Source: a virus
DNA: 35,024 bases
Direction: 5' to 3' (one strand)
Virus record (IMG/VR): IMGVR_UViG_3300046170_000317
Coordinates: 1 to 35,024 of that record
This document shows, in pieces, positions 20,745 to 30,317 of this stretch; position 1 is the first letter of the stretch, and each line of letters starts with the position of its first letter. Both the position numbers and the translations under genes were made by a program. The notes under the pieces were generated by a model, which was not told where the DNA came from, made no database searches, and was given only the letters and a program-made list of their open reading frames with translations.

Positions 20745-21214
20745 GCGAGCAGTTCGAGCAGCAGGTCGGACACGAACACTCCGACGAGGCGATCTTCTTT
20801 CTGATGACGATCGAGTCACCGCAGCTCGACGCTCCGCTGTATCTGGTCAACAACAATGAGAATGTCGTTTCGAGGAATATCACATTCGAGCCGTTCCCGT
20901 TTGAGTTGTCGCTGCCTCCCGAGACAGGTGGGCCACCACAGAATCTGCAGCTCAGAACTTTCAACCTCGGTGAGCAGATGATGGATCTGATTCGTCAGAC
21001 TACTGAGCCACCGCTCATCAAATTCGAGTTGGTCTCGAGCAGAGATCTTGATGTGGTTGAGAAGTCGATCAACTTCATGGAAGTCAGAGGTGCAGAGTAC
21101 GACGCGCTCGGTGTTGTGTTCACCTTGGCTGCTGCTAACTTCGCTGCGCGCAAATCGCTGCAGGCAACCTATACGCAGATCGAGTTCCCCGGTCTGTTCT
21201 TCGCGCTGCAATGA
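20741..21214 (+). CDS. DUF1833-type minor tail protein
   Basis: 157 residues, GTG start overlapping the previous stop. The pattern LMTIESPQLDAPLYLVNNNE, NITFEPFPFELSLPPE, LRTFNLGEQMMDLIRQTTEP, then AEYDALGVVFTLAAANF and EFPGLF matches the DUF1833 family nearly end to end. Members occupy the lambda L position and are tail-tip ring components. Confidence 0.85.
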   Translation: MSEQFEQQVGHEHSDEAIFFLMTIESPQLDAPLYLVNNNENVVSRNITFEPFPFELSLPPETGGPPQNLQLRTFNLGEQMMDLIRQTTEPPLIKFELVSSRDLDVVEKSINFMEVRGAEYDALGVVFTLAAANFAARKSLQATYTQIEFPGLFFALQ

Positions 21215-21588
21215 GTTACGTCGGCATCCCATATGAAAGCCGAGGTCGCGACCGCGAGGGCGTCGACTGCTGGGGTCTGGTCCAGCTCTGGTATCGCGAG
21301 CAGCTGGGCATCGACGTGCCTGACTATCTCTGGGCGTACACCGCAGCCAACGACAAAGAGTCTGTCTCTCACGCTATCGAAGAGAACAAGGCGAACTGGA
21401 AGAGGGTCGACGAGCCTGCGTATGGCGACGTGCTGGTCTTTCGGATCATGGGGTACCCGATGCACGTCGGGATCAAATTAAACGGTGACGACTTTCTCCA
21501 TGCCTTCCAAGGGACGCAGAGCTGCCTCGAGCGCCTCAGTTCAATCGCATGGTCACGACGTCTGTTCGAGGTGTACCGGTGGGCGTAG
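21211..21588 (+). CDS. NlpC/P60 tail-tip peptidase
   Basis: 125 residues with a cysteine-peptidase fold: nucleophile C20 in GVDCWGLVQ, H85 in YPMHVGIKL and probable third residue H97 in DFLHAFQG. Such proteins (lambda gpK C-terminal part) cut peptidoglycan cross-links during DNA entry or help tail-tip assembly. ATGA overlap with the DUF1833 gene and a short overlap with the long host-specificity gene confirm a single translational unit. Confidence 0.88.
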   Translation: MSYVGIPYESRGRDREGVDCWGLVQLWYREQLGIDVPDYLWAYTAANDKESVSHAIEENKANWKRVDEPAYGDVLVFRIMGYPMHVGIKLNGDDFLHAFQGTQSCLERLSSIAWSRRLFEVYRWA

Positions 21589-24500
21589 TCGAGCGATACA
21601 AAGATCCTGATGCAATAGAGTTTCAGCTTCAGCCGGGGCTGACAGTAGCGCAGCTGCTGAGTGCCAACGAGCTGCCTGATGCGTTGCTCGAGAATGTGAT
21701 GGTCGTCGTCAACGGCACTGACCTCGCTCGGGACCAGTGGGCCTACTTCACGACACGCGAGAACGATCTGATCTCGATCTATGTTCGACCGGCGGGCGGT
21801 GACAGCGGCAAGCAAATCTTTCGGTTGATCGCGACCATCGCGATTGCTGTTGCGGCAGTTTACTTTGCTGGCCCGATTGCTGGCGCATTTGGAAAAGTCG
21901 GAACAGTCACGACCACTGTCGGAGGTGTGACGACAACGTCGTTGACCACTGCAGGTGTTGTCGCTGCGGCTGTCACCACTGCGGTAGGCACCCTTCTTTT
22001 AAATGCTCTGGTGCCGCCACCAAGTCTGAACGGTCCATCGAGCAGCGGGTTTGAGTCTGGCGATTCTTATTTCATTACGGGGCAATCGAATCAGGCGCGC
22101 CCGTATCAGGTCGTGCCGGTCGTATACGGCAGAGTGAAAATGGTTGGCGCGCTTGCCAGCCAGCCAGAGGTGTTCTCAGCTGGTGACTCGACGCTCTTCA
22201 CCACGCTGATTGATTGGGGTCTCGGTGAGTCGACGTACTTCAACGTCAGAGCTGGCGACACTCAGATCGGATTCTTCAATGCCACGAAGGTCGACCACAT
22301 CAATGTGCCTTCATACGCAGACAACCTCAATCCGTCGGCGGGACTCGCGCCAGTAAACCTGCAGCTTCTGCAGTATCCGCTCAACTCTCAGGAGCTGAGT
22401 ATCGGTCTCAGCAAAGACGGTGACGTCGGCACAGCGAATACGGTGCCGACCGCGTACAGCGCAGTGATCGAGCTGTTCTTCCCGCAGGGGATTGCGTACT
22501 ACGACAAGAACGGAAACCTGCAGACGCTTGGTGTCACCTTCAAAGGTGAGTACAAGAAGCTCGGTGAAACCGAGTGGCTGCCGTGGCCTGCTGGCACTGA
22601 GGGATATGCAGGTGAGCCGAACGACCACATCTGGTTTGGTCAGGGAACCATCACCAACCCAGAAGATCCCAATCCACCCGAGAACCCGAACGTCACGATC
22701 AGTGTTCCGACTCGGGTCACCGAGGGCGATTTGTTTGTTGTCACTCTCAGTTTCGATCAACAGGTGTGGGGCGTCGGTGAGGCTGATCTTGATTTTGTGG
22801 CCCCAACGCCTGCGTTTGTAGATGGTTTCTTTGAGAAAGTTAGCGAGACGGAGGTCACTCCAAACAGAGTTTGGCAGTTCCAGTACCGAGCGCCTTTCCT
22901 TCCAAATCTGCAGCCGGTTCAGTTCTTTATTCGCACCAATCTTTATAATTTCGTCGATGCCCCGCCTCCCGACGGAGTGCCATTCCCAGAAACGTCTTAT
23001 GTCTCGAACAACTTCCAAGTGGTTGCGCAGGGAGTTACTGAGCCAGAAGACCCGCCACCAGAAGAAGACCCGACGCTCTACGACAGGACGGAGGGCAACG
23101 AGACTTATGTTGTCATCACCGGAGTTATCGGGCCTTTTGACGTTGGGTATGAGCCGGGCAATCTTAGTACATGGAATAACTCGAACTTCACCGTGTACGT
23201 CGCTGGCGAAGTTATTCCGACCAACACCAGTAACCCAGAAGACTATGCTGGAGTATTCCAAGATTGGACTTCAAGCAGCGGCTTTGTGGGCAGCGTTCTT
23301 GTCACTGAATACTGGACGCTGAAGAATGCAGACGGTTCGGCGAGCAGGGTTGGTGGCAGAGGCGGCAATCGTTTTTATCCCGGCTTCCCTGACATTAACC
23401 CCGGTACTTTTGGCGGCACCTTCAGCCTGTATGGGAATGAGACTAGACCGGGAAAGGCGAGCATCGTTATCCAGTTCCCCGAGCAGGGTGAGTATCAGGT
23501 CAGAGTCACTCGCGTTGGTGACACTGAAAACTCTGACGACAAGAACCAGTATTTCAACGCAGCCTATTGGTCACGCATAGCCTCTCGAGGTTATCCGTTC
23601 ACTGACATCGACGAGGGTCGCCGTTCGATTCTAAACCTCAAGCGATTCCATACGATGATGGAGCTGCGTCTCGAAGCGTCTGAGCGAGTGCAGGGGAATC
23701 TCAACGAGATCTCTGCAACGGTCGTCTCGAGGCTGCGTGGACACAACGGCAGCGGCTGGCTTACGCCTGTGAATAGTCGCTGTCCCGCGTGGGTCGTTGC
23801 TGATCTGCTGACAGGATACAGATCGCAGCAGCTGGGCTACCCGACCAACCTGCAGGATTGTCCCGGCTACGTTAAAGAAAGCGACCTCGACATTCTCAGC
23901 TTCCGTCTGTTCGCGCAGCGATGCCTCGAGTGGGTCGAGTATGAGTACAAGGGCGAGACGTTCGAGCGTCGTCGGTATACGACTGACATCGTACTCGCCA
24001 GTGACGCGCCGATGATGACAACGGTGCAGAACATTCTCGGGATGTGCAGGGCGCAGCTGATTCTCGGACAGAACGGCAAGCTGCAGATCATGATGGATGA
24101 AGACAGGGCCGACGAGGTTCGGCAGCTGTTCACTCCTGCAAACTCATGGAATTTCAGAGGCGAGCGAAACTTCCCCACTATCCCTCACGCGCTCGAGGTC
24201 GAGTTCGTGTCTCCTGATCTTGGATACCAGAAGGGTGAGGTCACTGTTTATCGCCCCGGGTTTGATGCCACCACTGCGACGACGTTCGAAAAGCTGAAGA
24301 CCTTCGGCTGTACTGAATGGCACATGGCTGCGCAGTATGGGATGTACGTCTTCGGGCAGATGGTCACAAGGCAGGAGACCTTCACTCTATCCGTCTCAGC
24401 TGAGTCACTGGTCGTTCAACGTGGCGACGTTGTGGAAGTCGCCGTCGACAGTGCTGCGCTCGGGGGAGCTGCCCACCTCATCAACGATCAGACGTCTGGT

Positions 24501-27059
24501 GACACATTTGTTCTGAGTGAAGAGCCGAACGACTACGACGACGCGCACTATACGATCAAGACTGACGAAGGTGTTTATCAAGGCGATGTGATCGGGCAGG
24601 TCGGGCGAACGGTGCAGCTCGACAGGAGCTTCAGCAACGTCCGATCAGATGGCACGTCGGTCATCGTAATTGGCGAGAAGGATCTGGTCACCAAGAAGTA
24701 CATCATCTCTGCGATCAGGCCGCTGCAGGATCTCTCAGCCGAGCTGACGCTGGTCCCATACGACGAGCGGGTATATCGAACAGACGAGGGTGAGTTTCCT
24801 GAGTGGACTCCCGGCGGTGACGGTGATCCGCAGAATCCAGAGAACGGTGGCAACGCCAGAACGGAAAACCTGCAAGGGTTCACGTATCTCGAGTACAACA
24901 ACCGGATGCCGATCTCGGTGTCGTCGCTTACATGGGAACTGCAGACAGCTGACGCGCAGGTCGCAGGCTGGAAGGTCCAATGGACTCAGGCGGGTCAGGA
25001 TACTCGCATCGACATCGATACCATTACGGCTGACAAGCGAGCGTATGAGCATAGGTATCAATCAAACTCTAATGAGTTTGGCCCCGGCACGTATACCGTC
25101 ACACCGATCATGCAGCTGGGGTATACGGCGCAGGGTGCGAGCGTATTTGTCGGCAGGTCCATCGATCGTATTGCTCCCGGGCCACCTCGGAAGTTCCGAG
25201 TCGTAGCAGAGCCGGGATGGACAAAGTTTTTCTGGGAGCGCCCTGATGCGCCAGACATCGGCGGGTATCAGGTATACGCGCTGACAAAGTTCGACAACAA
25301 TTATGAAGACATCACCGAGGGTGACTTCAGCAATTCAGCCACCACTCTCGTTGCTTTGGTTGATTGGGATGAGACGTATCACTATGAGCCTTTCCCATTC
25401 GCTCTGAACGGCGCAGGGTTCTGGATCACATGCACCGACACCAGCGGCAACACCAGTGAGCCTGCGTACTTCGACGGTCTCGAGAACGGCATACCGAAGC
25501 CGGGGCTGGTTGAGCCGTTCGACATCATCAGGGACGACGGGCCAAGTAGATTGCGGTGGCTTGATCTTGTTGACCCGAACAATCTGATCCAAGGCTATGA
25601 GCTGCGCTTCAGCGAGAACGAGAATCAGAACAATGTATCGCCGTCTCAGTGGATGGACTTTGTTCCTCCTGCCTATAACCTCCCGAGCCGAGAGCATGAG
25701 TTCCTGCTCGACACAAACGGCTGGCCCGACGAGGGCGCATGGTGGATCAGAGCGCGAGATCGTTTCGGCTATTACGGGCCGTGGAATAGAACATCGACCG
25801 GTGAGATCGACTATCAGATCATCATCACCGATCACTACCAAGAGATGTTTTATGTGGATCGTATGCCGTGGACGAAGGCATACACCAGCTGGACGATCGA
25901 GGGTGAAGCGGCAGACCAAGTCAACATGGTTCAAGCGCGCTTGTATCCGAGACAGGCAGAAGGAAAGAACCTTTACAACAGCGAGTGGCTGGCTGACGAA
26001 ACAGACGCTGCCACCTATATGCCGAGAGAATCGTTTGAAGGCATGAACCCCAATGGGCCTGACGGCAGGTCCGGGCCTTGGTTGCTGTGGGAAACGACAG
26101 ATCCCGTGGTCATCGCGAATGGCCTCGGCTGGTTCGAGATCGCCCAGCTGCCGAGAGGCGACATATACCATCAGGGTCAGATCGTTGTTGAGGGATATGT
26201 CGACGGCAGCTCGATCGGAACAGAGAAGGGAATCGTCGAATGGCAGATTGAGTACGACGAAGTCGGACCTCCTGCGCCTGATTACTTTGAGGTCAAAGAG
26301 GATGACTTCAACGAAGACATGATGGTCGCGGAGTTCTCAAGACCAGACGCGCCAGACAATGACTTCTGTGAAGTGCGCTATGCCCGACGTACAGACATGG
26401 AGTGGGAAGAGGCCGAGCTGATTGTGAGGCTCGCATACGACGAGCAGTTCATTGGCAACACTGGCAACGTGTTCATCGGCTTTGCGCAGCAGCGCCCCGG
26501 CAAATACATGGTCAGGTTCACTGACACCAGTGGCAACCCCGGCGGCATCGCCAGCGACACTTACGAACTTGACGGTGGAGTCGATGGGTGGGAGCTGATC
26601 CAGAGCATACAGGGTCACATATTGTGGGAAGGCGAACTCGTTAATCTCGAGCGACGTGACGGCGTCTCGTCAATCTTTATGACTGCCGGTGAGTCTGAAG
26701 GATTCTTCTACTACGACGAGACCAGCAACATCCCGCAGCTCGGTGAGACTCGAATCATCAGTGAGACTCTCGAGGCAGTCGGCGGGCAACAAGATCCGTG
26801 GGAGACCATATCGGATTGGCCTCTGCTGTCTGACGTCGACAACATGGCGCAGACCGGAGGCGGTGTTTCCAACCTCGAGATCTATCATGAGGTCCAGCTG
26901 CCGGGATCAGATCTGTGGCAGGAGTTTCAAGACTCAGCATTCCCCATTGCCGGTGAGGTCAAGTACCGCATCAGGCTCGTCAACCTAACACCAGACGAAG
27001 AGATCGGCATTGAGCGGTCTCGCATCCTCGTCTATGCGAAAGAGGAACCGAATCCATGA
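21579..27059 (+). CDS. Tail-tip / host-specificity protein (gpJ-like, fused to gpI-like domain)
   Basis: 1826 residues from GTG 21579 (GAGG seven bases upstream; an ATG at 21549 lies deep within the peptidase gene). Residues ~5-75 are a ubiquitin-like fold (FQLQPGLTVAQLLSANELPD, NDLISIYVRP), then a hydrophobic segment (LIATIAIAVAAVYFAGPIAG), as in lambda gpI. The gpJ-like hub follows from SGFESGDSYFITGQSNQARP. Proline/acidic linkers near residues 365 and 495 bracket an inserted region with Ig-like strands. The hub resumes at GKASIVIQFPEQGEYQVRVT and includes the long central AQLILGQNGKLQIMMDED region, then several fibronectin-III-like domains (FRVVAEPGWTKFFWERPDAP). It recognises the receptor and forms the central tail tip. 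Confidence 0.92.
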   Translation: MGVVERYKDPDAIEFQLQPGLTVAQLLSANELPDALLENVMVVVNGTDLARDQWAYFTTRENDLISIYVRPAGGDSGKQIFRLIATIAIAVAAVYFAGPIAGAFGKVGTVTTTVGGVTTTSLTTAGVVAAAVTTAVGTLLLNALVPPPSLNGPSSSGFESGDSYFITGQSNQARPYQVVPVVYGRVKMVGALASQPEVFSAGDSTLFTTLIDWGLGESTYFNVRAGDTQIGFFNATKVDHINVPSYADNLNPSAGLAPVNLQLLQYPLNSQELSIGLSKDGDVGTANTVPTAYSAVIELFFPQGIAYYDKNGNLQTLGVTFKGEYKKLGETEWLPWPAGTEGYAGEPNDHIWFGQGTITNPEDPNPPENPNVTISVPTRVTEGDLFVVTLSFDQQVWGVGEADLDFVAPTPAFVDGFFEKVSETEVTPNRVWQFQYRAPFLPNLQPVQFFIRTNLYNFVDAPPPDGVPFPETSYVSNNFQVVAQGVTEPEDPPPEEDPTLYDRTEGNETYVVITGVIGPFDVGYEPGNLSTWNNSNFTVYVAGEVIPTNTSNPEDYAGVFQDWTSSSGFVGSVLVTEYWTLKNADGSASRVGGRGGNRFYPGFPDINPGTFGGTFSLYGNETRPGKASIVIQFPEQGEYQVRVTRVGDTENSDDKNQYFNAAYWSRIASRGYPFTDIDEGRRSILNLKRFHTMMELRLEASERVQGNLNEISATVVSRLRGHNGSGWLTPVNSRCPAWVVADLLTGYRSQQLGYPTNLQDCPGYVKESDLDILSFRLFAQRCLEWVEYEYKGETFERRRYTTDIVLASDAPMMTTVQNILGMCRAQLILGQNGKLQIMMDEDRADEVRQLFTPANSWNFRGERNFPTIPHALEVEFVSPDLGYQKGEVTVYRPGFDATTATTFEKLKTFGCTEWHMAAQYGMYVFGQMVTRQETFTLSVSAESLVVQRGDVVEVAVDSAALGGAAHLINDQTSGDTFVLSEEPNDYDDAHYTIKTDEGVYQGDVIGQVGRTVQLDRSFSNVRSDGTSVIVIGEKDLVTKKYIISAIRPLQDLSAELTLVPYDERVYRTDEGEFPEWTPGGDGDPQNPENGGNARTENLQGFTYLEYNNRMPISVSSLTWELQTADAQVAGWKVQWTQAGQDTRIDIDTITADKRAYEHRYQSNSNEFGPGTYTVTPIMQLGYTAQGASVFVGRSIDRIAPGPPRKFRVVAEPGWTKFFWERPDAPDIGGYQVYALTKFDNNYEDITEGDFSNSATTLVALVDWDETYHYEPFPFALNGAGFWITCTDTSGNTSEPAYFDGLENGIPKPGLVEPFDIIRDDGPSRLRWLDLVDPNNLIQGYELRFSENENQNNVSPSQWMDFVPPAYNLPSREHEFLLDTNGWPDEGAWWIRARDRFGYYGPWNRTSTGEIDYQIIITDHYQEMFYVDRMPWTKAYTSWTIEGEAADQVNMVQARLYPRQAEGKNLYNSEWLADETDAATYMPRESFEGMNPNGPDGRSGPWLLWETTDPVVIANGLGWFEIAQLPRGDIYHQGQIVVEGYVDGSSIGTEKGIVEWQIEYDEVGPPAPDYFEVKEDDFNEDMMVAEFSRPDAPDNDFCEVRYARRTDMEWEEAELIVRLAYDEQFIGNTGNVFIGFAQQRPGKYMVRFTDTSGNPGGIASDTYELDGGVDGWELIQSIQGHILWEGELVNLERRDGVSSIFMTAGESEGFFYYDETSNIPQLGETRIISETLEAVGGQQDPWETISDWPLLSDVDNMAQTGGGVSNLEIYHEVQLPGSDLWQEFQDSAFPIAGEVKYRIRLVNLTPDEEIGIERSRILVYAKEEPNP

Positions 27060-28555
27060 GCGCGAGAGATCAAAGGCCAGACGGAAGCCCGTGGCCTATC
27101 AGTCCATATCTGACCAGCGGTATTGAGCTTGCTGACTATTTGAACGCAATTGTCGAATCGATCGACACCAACAACCTTGGCACAGCCCGACCCAGTTACA
27201 CCGAGGCGGGTGGTATTTGGTCGAAGTCGGAAAACAATGAAGTCAACCTGTACCTGTACACCGGCAGCGTCGATGTGAAGATTGCTTCGAGCAGTGGCTC
27301 GGGCATCGACATCATCAACGAGGTTGAGCTGCTCGAGTGGATTGAGCAGAACATTGAGAACGGGGTGCTGACCTTTAACGGTCGTGACCCAGACGATCAA
27401 GGCAACATACAGCCAGCGGAAAACGACTACACGCTCGACATGATGGGTGACGTAGGACTGTCGAATCTGGTGAAAGACGATTACATACAATGGAATGGCT
27501 CGTCGTGGGAAAACAACCCTCCCGCACTTATCGAGACCGAACTCAATTTCATGGGGGGCTATGACGTCACGACTCAACCTCCTGCGGGTCCGGGTCATGG
27601 CGATATGTATATCAACAACAACGCTGGCGACGCAGCCTCTGGTTGGACAGGGATTGCTGGGCAGTATGTGAATGTCGGTAATGCGATGGGCTATTCCGCA
27701 AACCATGACGCCAACGGCAATCAGGTTGCAGAGGGTACAGGCGGCAGATGGTTCTTGCTGGGTGAGGTCTTCACCGGAGGTATCACCGGCATCGGTGCTG
27801 GCAGCGGCATCACCGTCGACTCAGCTGACCCTTCAGAGCCAGTGGTCGCAGTAAACAGAACCACGGTCGACAGCTGGTATCAGGAGAAAGGTGACTATGA
27901 GCCAGCGTTCGCAAAGAACACTGCCTTCAACAAGAACTTCGGCAGCAGTGCTGGTCAGGTAGCCGAGGGTAACCACGGTCACAGTAACTATGCGCTGTCT
28001 AATCACAACCACTCAAACGAGTATGCGCCTCTAAGCCACACGCACCCGTATGAGCCTGCCTTCAGCAAGAACAGTGCCTTCAATAAGAACTTCGGAACAG
28101 TGTATGACAGCGTCCCTCGCGGCAATCATACGCACAGTGATTATGTGACCAGCAATCACGAACACCCTGCGAGCAAGATCACGACAGGCACGTTCAAGTC
28201 AGGCACCTATCGCTTCCCCGGCGCGCTCACTGCAGCAGGCGACATCACCGCGTATTACTCCAGTGACGAGCGACTGAAGAAAGATTTTAGAAAGCTCGAG
28301 GGCATGGAGATTGTCAGCAAGCTCAATGGGTATCGATTCCATTGGGAAGATGAGAAGTGCGAAGAGCTTGAGATGGAGCAGCGCGGTGAAGATGTAGGCG
28401 TGATCGCTCAAGAAGTCATGGACGTGCTGCCCGAGATTTGTACTGTCCGCGACAATTCGTACCTCGCTGTCCGCTATGAGAAGTTGATTCCGGTGCTGCT
28501 GCAGGCCATCAACGAGTTGCAGGATCAGATCAACGAACTCAAGGGAGAAGGCTGA
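27056..28555 (+). CDS. Tail fibre with C-terminal S74 intramolecular chaperone
   Basis: 499 residues, ATGA-coupled to the tail-tip gene. The N-terminal part (PYLTSGIELADYLNAIVESI) likely anchors to the tail tip. The middle has beta-shaft sequence and two copies of a His/Asn-rich motif (YEPAFAKNTAFNKNFG and YEPAFSKNSAFNKNFG, each followed by GNHxHSxY), a pattern found in fibre shafts that bind metal ions. The C-terminal ~97 residues are a peptidase S74 chaperone: SDERLKKD with the catalytic Ser near residue 403, the GVIAQEV motif, and a long terminal helix. It would trimerise the fibre and cut itself off just before that serine. Confidence 0.9.
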   Translation: MSARDQRPDGSPWPISPYLTSGIELADYLNAIVESIDTNNLGTARPSYTEAGGIWSKSENNEVNLYLYTGSVDVKIASSSGSGIDIINEVELLEWIEQNIENGVLTFNGRDPDDQGNIQPAENDYTLDMMGDVGLSNLVKDDYIQWNGSSWENNPPALIETELNFMGGYDVTTQPPAGPGHGDMYINNNAGDAASGWTGIAGQYVNVGNAMGYSANHDANGNQVAEGTGGRWFLLGEVFTGGITGIGAGSGITVDSADPSEPVVAVNRTTVDSWYQEKGDYEPAFAKNTAFNKNFGSSAGQVAEGNHGHSNYALSNHNHSNEYAPLSHTHPYEPAFSKNSAFNKNFGTVYDSVPRGNHTHSDYVTSNHEHPASKITTGTFKSGTYRFPGALTAAGDITAYYSSDERLKKDFRKLEGMEIVSKLNGYRFHWEDEKCEELEMEQRGEDVGVIAQEVMDVLPEICTVRDNSYLAVRYEKLIPVLLQAINELQDQINELKGEG

Positions 28556-29616
28556 TGACTCTTCCGTGTAGCGGCGCAATCAGCGCGTCGATGATTAACA
28601 ACGAATGGAGCAGAGGATCGACGTCACTGTTTCGGTTGTCGACAGACGGTGCGCCGCTGATCGGTAAGACAACAGGCAAGACGATCTCATACAGTGACTT
28701 CCGCTGTCAGTCAGCGGCAGCACCTATCGACTCTTCCATCAATGGTGGCACTTGCACCGTCAGCGGCGGGTACAAGATCTGCACTATCACCAACACAAAC
28801 GCGGAAGGTTGTTTGACTGTGAACAGTCCTGCGACCGGCGGCTACGAAAACAAGATTTATATGATGTATGTCGGGGCGGGTGGCGCTGGCGGCGGTGGAG
28901 GCCGATCTCACCTAAACGAGTCGAACGGATCAGTCACCGGCGGCGGCGGTGGCGGCGGCTTCGTCTTCGAAAAAACTCAAGTACCGATGGCTGGTTATAC
29001 ATACTGCGGCAAGCCGGGAAAAAATTCCGGGGATACGCCATCGAAAACACGCGGAAAGAGTGGCAGTCCAACTACGATCAGCGCGCAGGGAATTGGCGCA
29101 ACAAATGCAAACGGCGGCGGTGGCGGTGGTTCTCATGCCAACGGCTCAAACTATAACGGTCTGGCTGGCGGTAGCGGTGGCGGCGGTGGGGGCCGGTACG
29201 GTACGACCATCACTTCCCAAGGCGGCACTTCGAATCAGGGAACCGGCAACAAAGGCGGGAATGGCAACACTGGCGGCGGCGGCGGTGGCGGCGGTATGAA
29301 CTCACCCGGTTGGGGTGCTTCTCCCGGTTCAAATGACAACTATCGATCAGGCGGCAATGGCGGCGGCGGTATTAACGTCACGCCCTTTGGTGTCTACGGT
29401 GCAGGCGGTGGCGGTGCAAGCGCAGGCAATCAAACTGGCGGTGACGGAGGAAATGGTGGCGGCGGCAATGGCGGCATCAGTGTCTACGGTCAAGGCAGTG
29501 CTACTCGGGGTAATAAGGAAGGCGGCGGTGGCGGCGGTGGTGGTGCTTCGGGCAACAGCGCAGAGACCGGTAAATCAGGCTCCCACGGCATCATAAAATT
29601 TGCTCACAAGGTTTAG
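28555..29616 (+). CDS. Glycine-rich tail adhesin
   Basis: 353 residues. The first ~110 form a small attachment domain (GAISASMINNEWSRGSTSLF and SGGYKICTITNTNAEGCLTV). The remainder contains many GGGGGGG-type runs separated by short variable loops (SHLNESNGSVT, SHANGSNYNG, NSPGWGASPGSND, SVYGQGSATRGNKE), and ends KSGSHGIIKFAHKV. This arrangement is known from phage receptor-binding adhesins in which polyglycine-II helices pack and the loops contact the receptor. The position after the S74 fibre fits a distal tip protein. Confidence 0.8.
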   Translation: MTLPCSGAISASMINNEWSRGSTSLFRLSTDGAPLIGKTTGKTISYSDFRCQSAAAPIDSSINGGTCTVSGGYKICTITNTNAEGCLTVNSPATGGYENKIYMMYVGAGGAGGGGGRSHLNESNGSVTGGGGGGGFVFEKTQVPMAGYTYCGKPGKNSGDTPSKTRGKSGSPTTISAQGIGATNANGGGGGGSHANGSNYNGLAGGSGGGGGGRYGTTITSQGGTSNQGTGNKGGNGNTGGGGGGGGMNSPGWGASPGSNDNYRSGGNGGGGINVTPFGVYGAGGGGASAGNQTGGDGGNGGGGNGGISVYGQGSATRGNKEGGGGGGGGASGNSAETGKSGSHGIIKFAHKV

Positions 29617-29627
29617 AGGCTGAACCC

Positions 29628-30248
29628 ATGAAAGTGAAATACAAAGTATTGCATTACAGGCCAGAGGCAGAGTGGATCTCTGTCGAGTTTTGGGATGCTG
29701 ACAATCCAGACGCAGAACCGTGGTGTCACTCGTTCGAGTTTCCTGACTTCAGCAAAGAGAAGCTGACCGATCAACTCAGGGCGGTTGCGTCTCGCTTCGC
29801 AGGCAGCTGGTCTCGCATTCCAGATCACCCCAGCGAGCTGACCATTCCAGAAGAGGGAACACTCGACGTTGAGCCTGAGAAGTATCTGACGTATGAGCCG
29901 AGTCACCAGATGGAAGAGCCGCCCCCGGAATGGGATATGTTTACGCAGCAACTGGAATCGGCAGAAATCACGGACCCCGAGCAGGAGATCATCCCGTGGG
30001 TGGTGCGCGACCTGACCGAAGAGGAAATCGAAGCGCGGCTGCTTGAATACACTTTTGCGACGAAGCAGGAGAGGAACATACTTCTGCTCGAGTCAGACTT
30101 CATCAACTTCCCTGATGCCTGCGTTCTCAACGTACAGGAGTGGCTCGAGTATCGGCAGGCACTTCGTGACGTACCGCAGCAGGCGGGGTTCCCGAAAGAA
30201 ATTAATTGGCCCGAGCGACCAGAGGTCGTAAAGGAATCGCTTGAGTAG
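29628..30248 (+). CDS. Tail fibre assembly-type protein
   Basis: 206 residues. The C-terminal end (RNILLLESDFINFPDACVLN, QEWLEYRQALRDVPQQAGFP, KEINWPERP) is the domain common to phage fibre-assembly/tail-chaperone proteins encoded right after fibres. The N-terminal ~110 residues (KYKVLHYRPEAEWISVEFWD) are a separate beta domain I do not recognise. It probably helps fold or attach the adhesin or fibre encoded just upstream. Confidence 0.75.
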   Translation: MKVKYKVLHYRPEAEWISVEFWDADNPDAEPWCHSFEFPDFSKEKLTDQLRAVASRFAGSWSRIPDHPSELTIPEEGTLDVEPEKYLTYEPSHQMEEPPPEWDMFTQQLESAEITDPEQEIIPWVVRDLTEEEIEARLLEYTFATKQERNILLLESDFINFPDACVLNVQEWLEYRQALRDVPQQAGFPKEINWPERPEVVKESLE

Positions 30249-30255
30249 GGGCCGG

Positions 30256-30289
30256 GGCCGTCTGCGCAGACCTCTCTGCGTACTCGGCC
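30256..30289 (+). other. RNA hairpin after late block
   Basis: Nested stem: GGCCG/CGGCC outside, a symmetric 4x4 internal loop, then CGCAGA/TCTGCG with a CCTC loop. There is no U-tract, so it may be a processing or pausing structure rather than a rho-independent terminator. It lies in the 69-base gap before the lipoprotein gene. Confidence 0.4.
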
Positions 30290-30317
30290 TCTGCTCATTC
30301 AACATGGAGACGGCAAA

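Noticed and set aside
22311-23261. 316-codon minus-strand open frame opposite the tail-tip gene
   Set aside because: It lies wholly within the strongly coding host-specificity gene, lacks a start context and shows no recognisable domain.
25335-26171. 278-codon minus-strand open frame
   Set aside because: Antisense shadow of the fibronectin-like part of the tail-tip gene.
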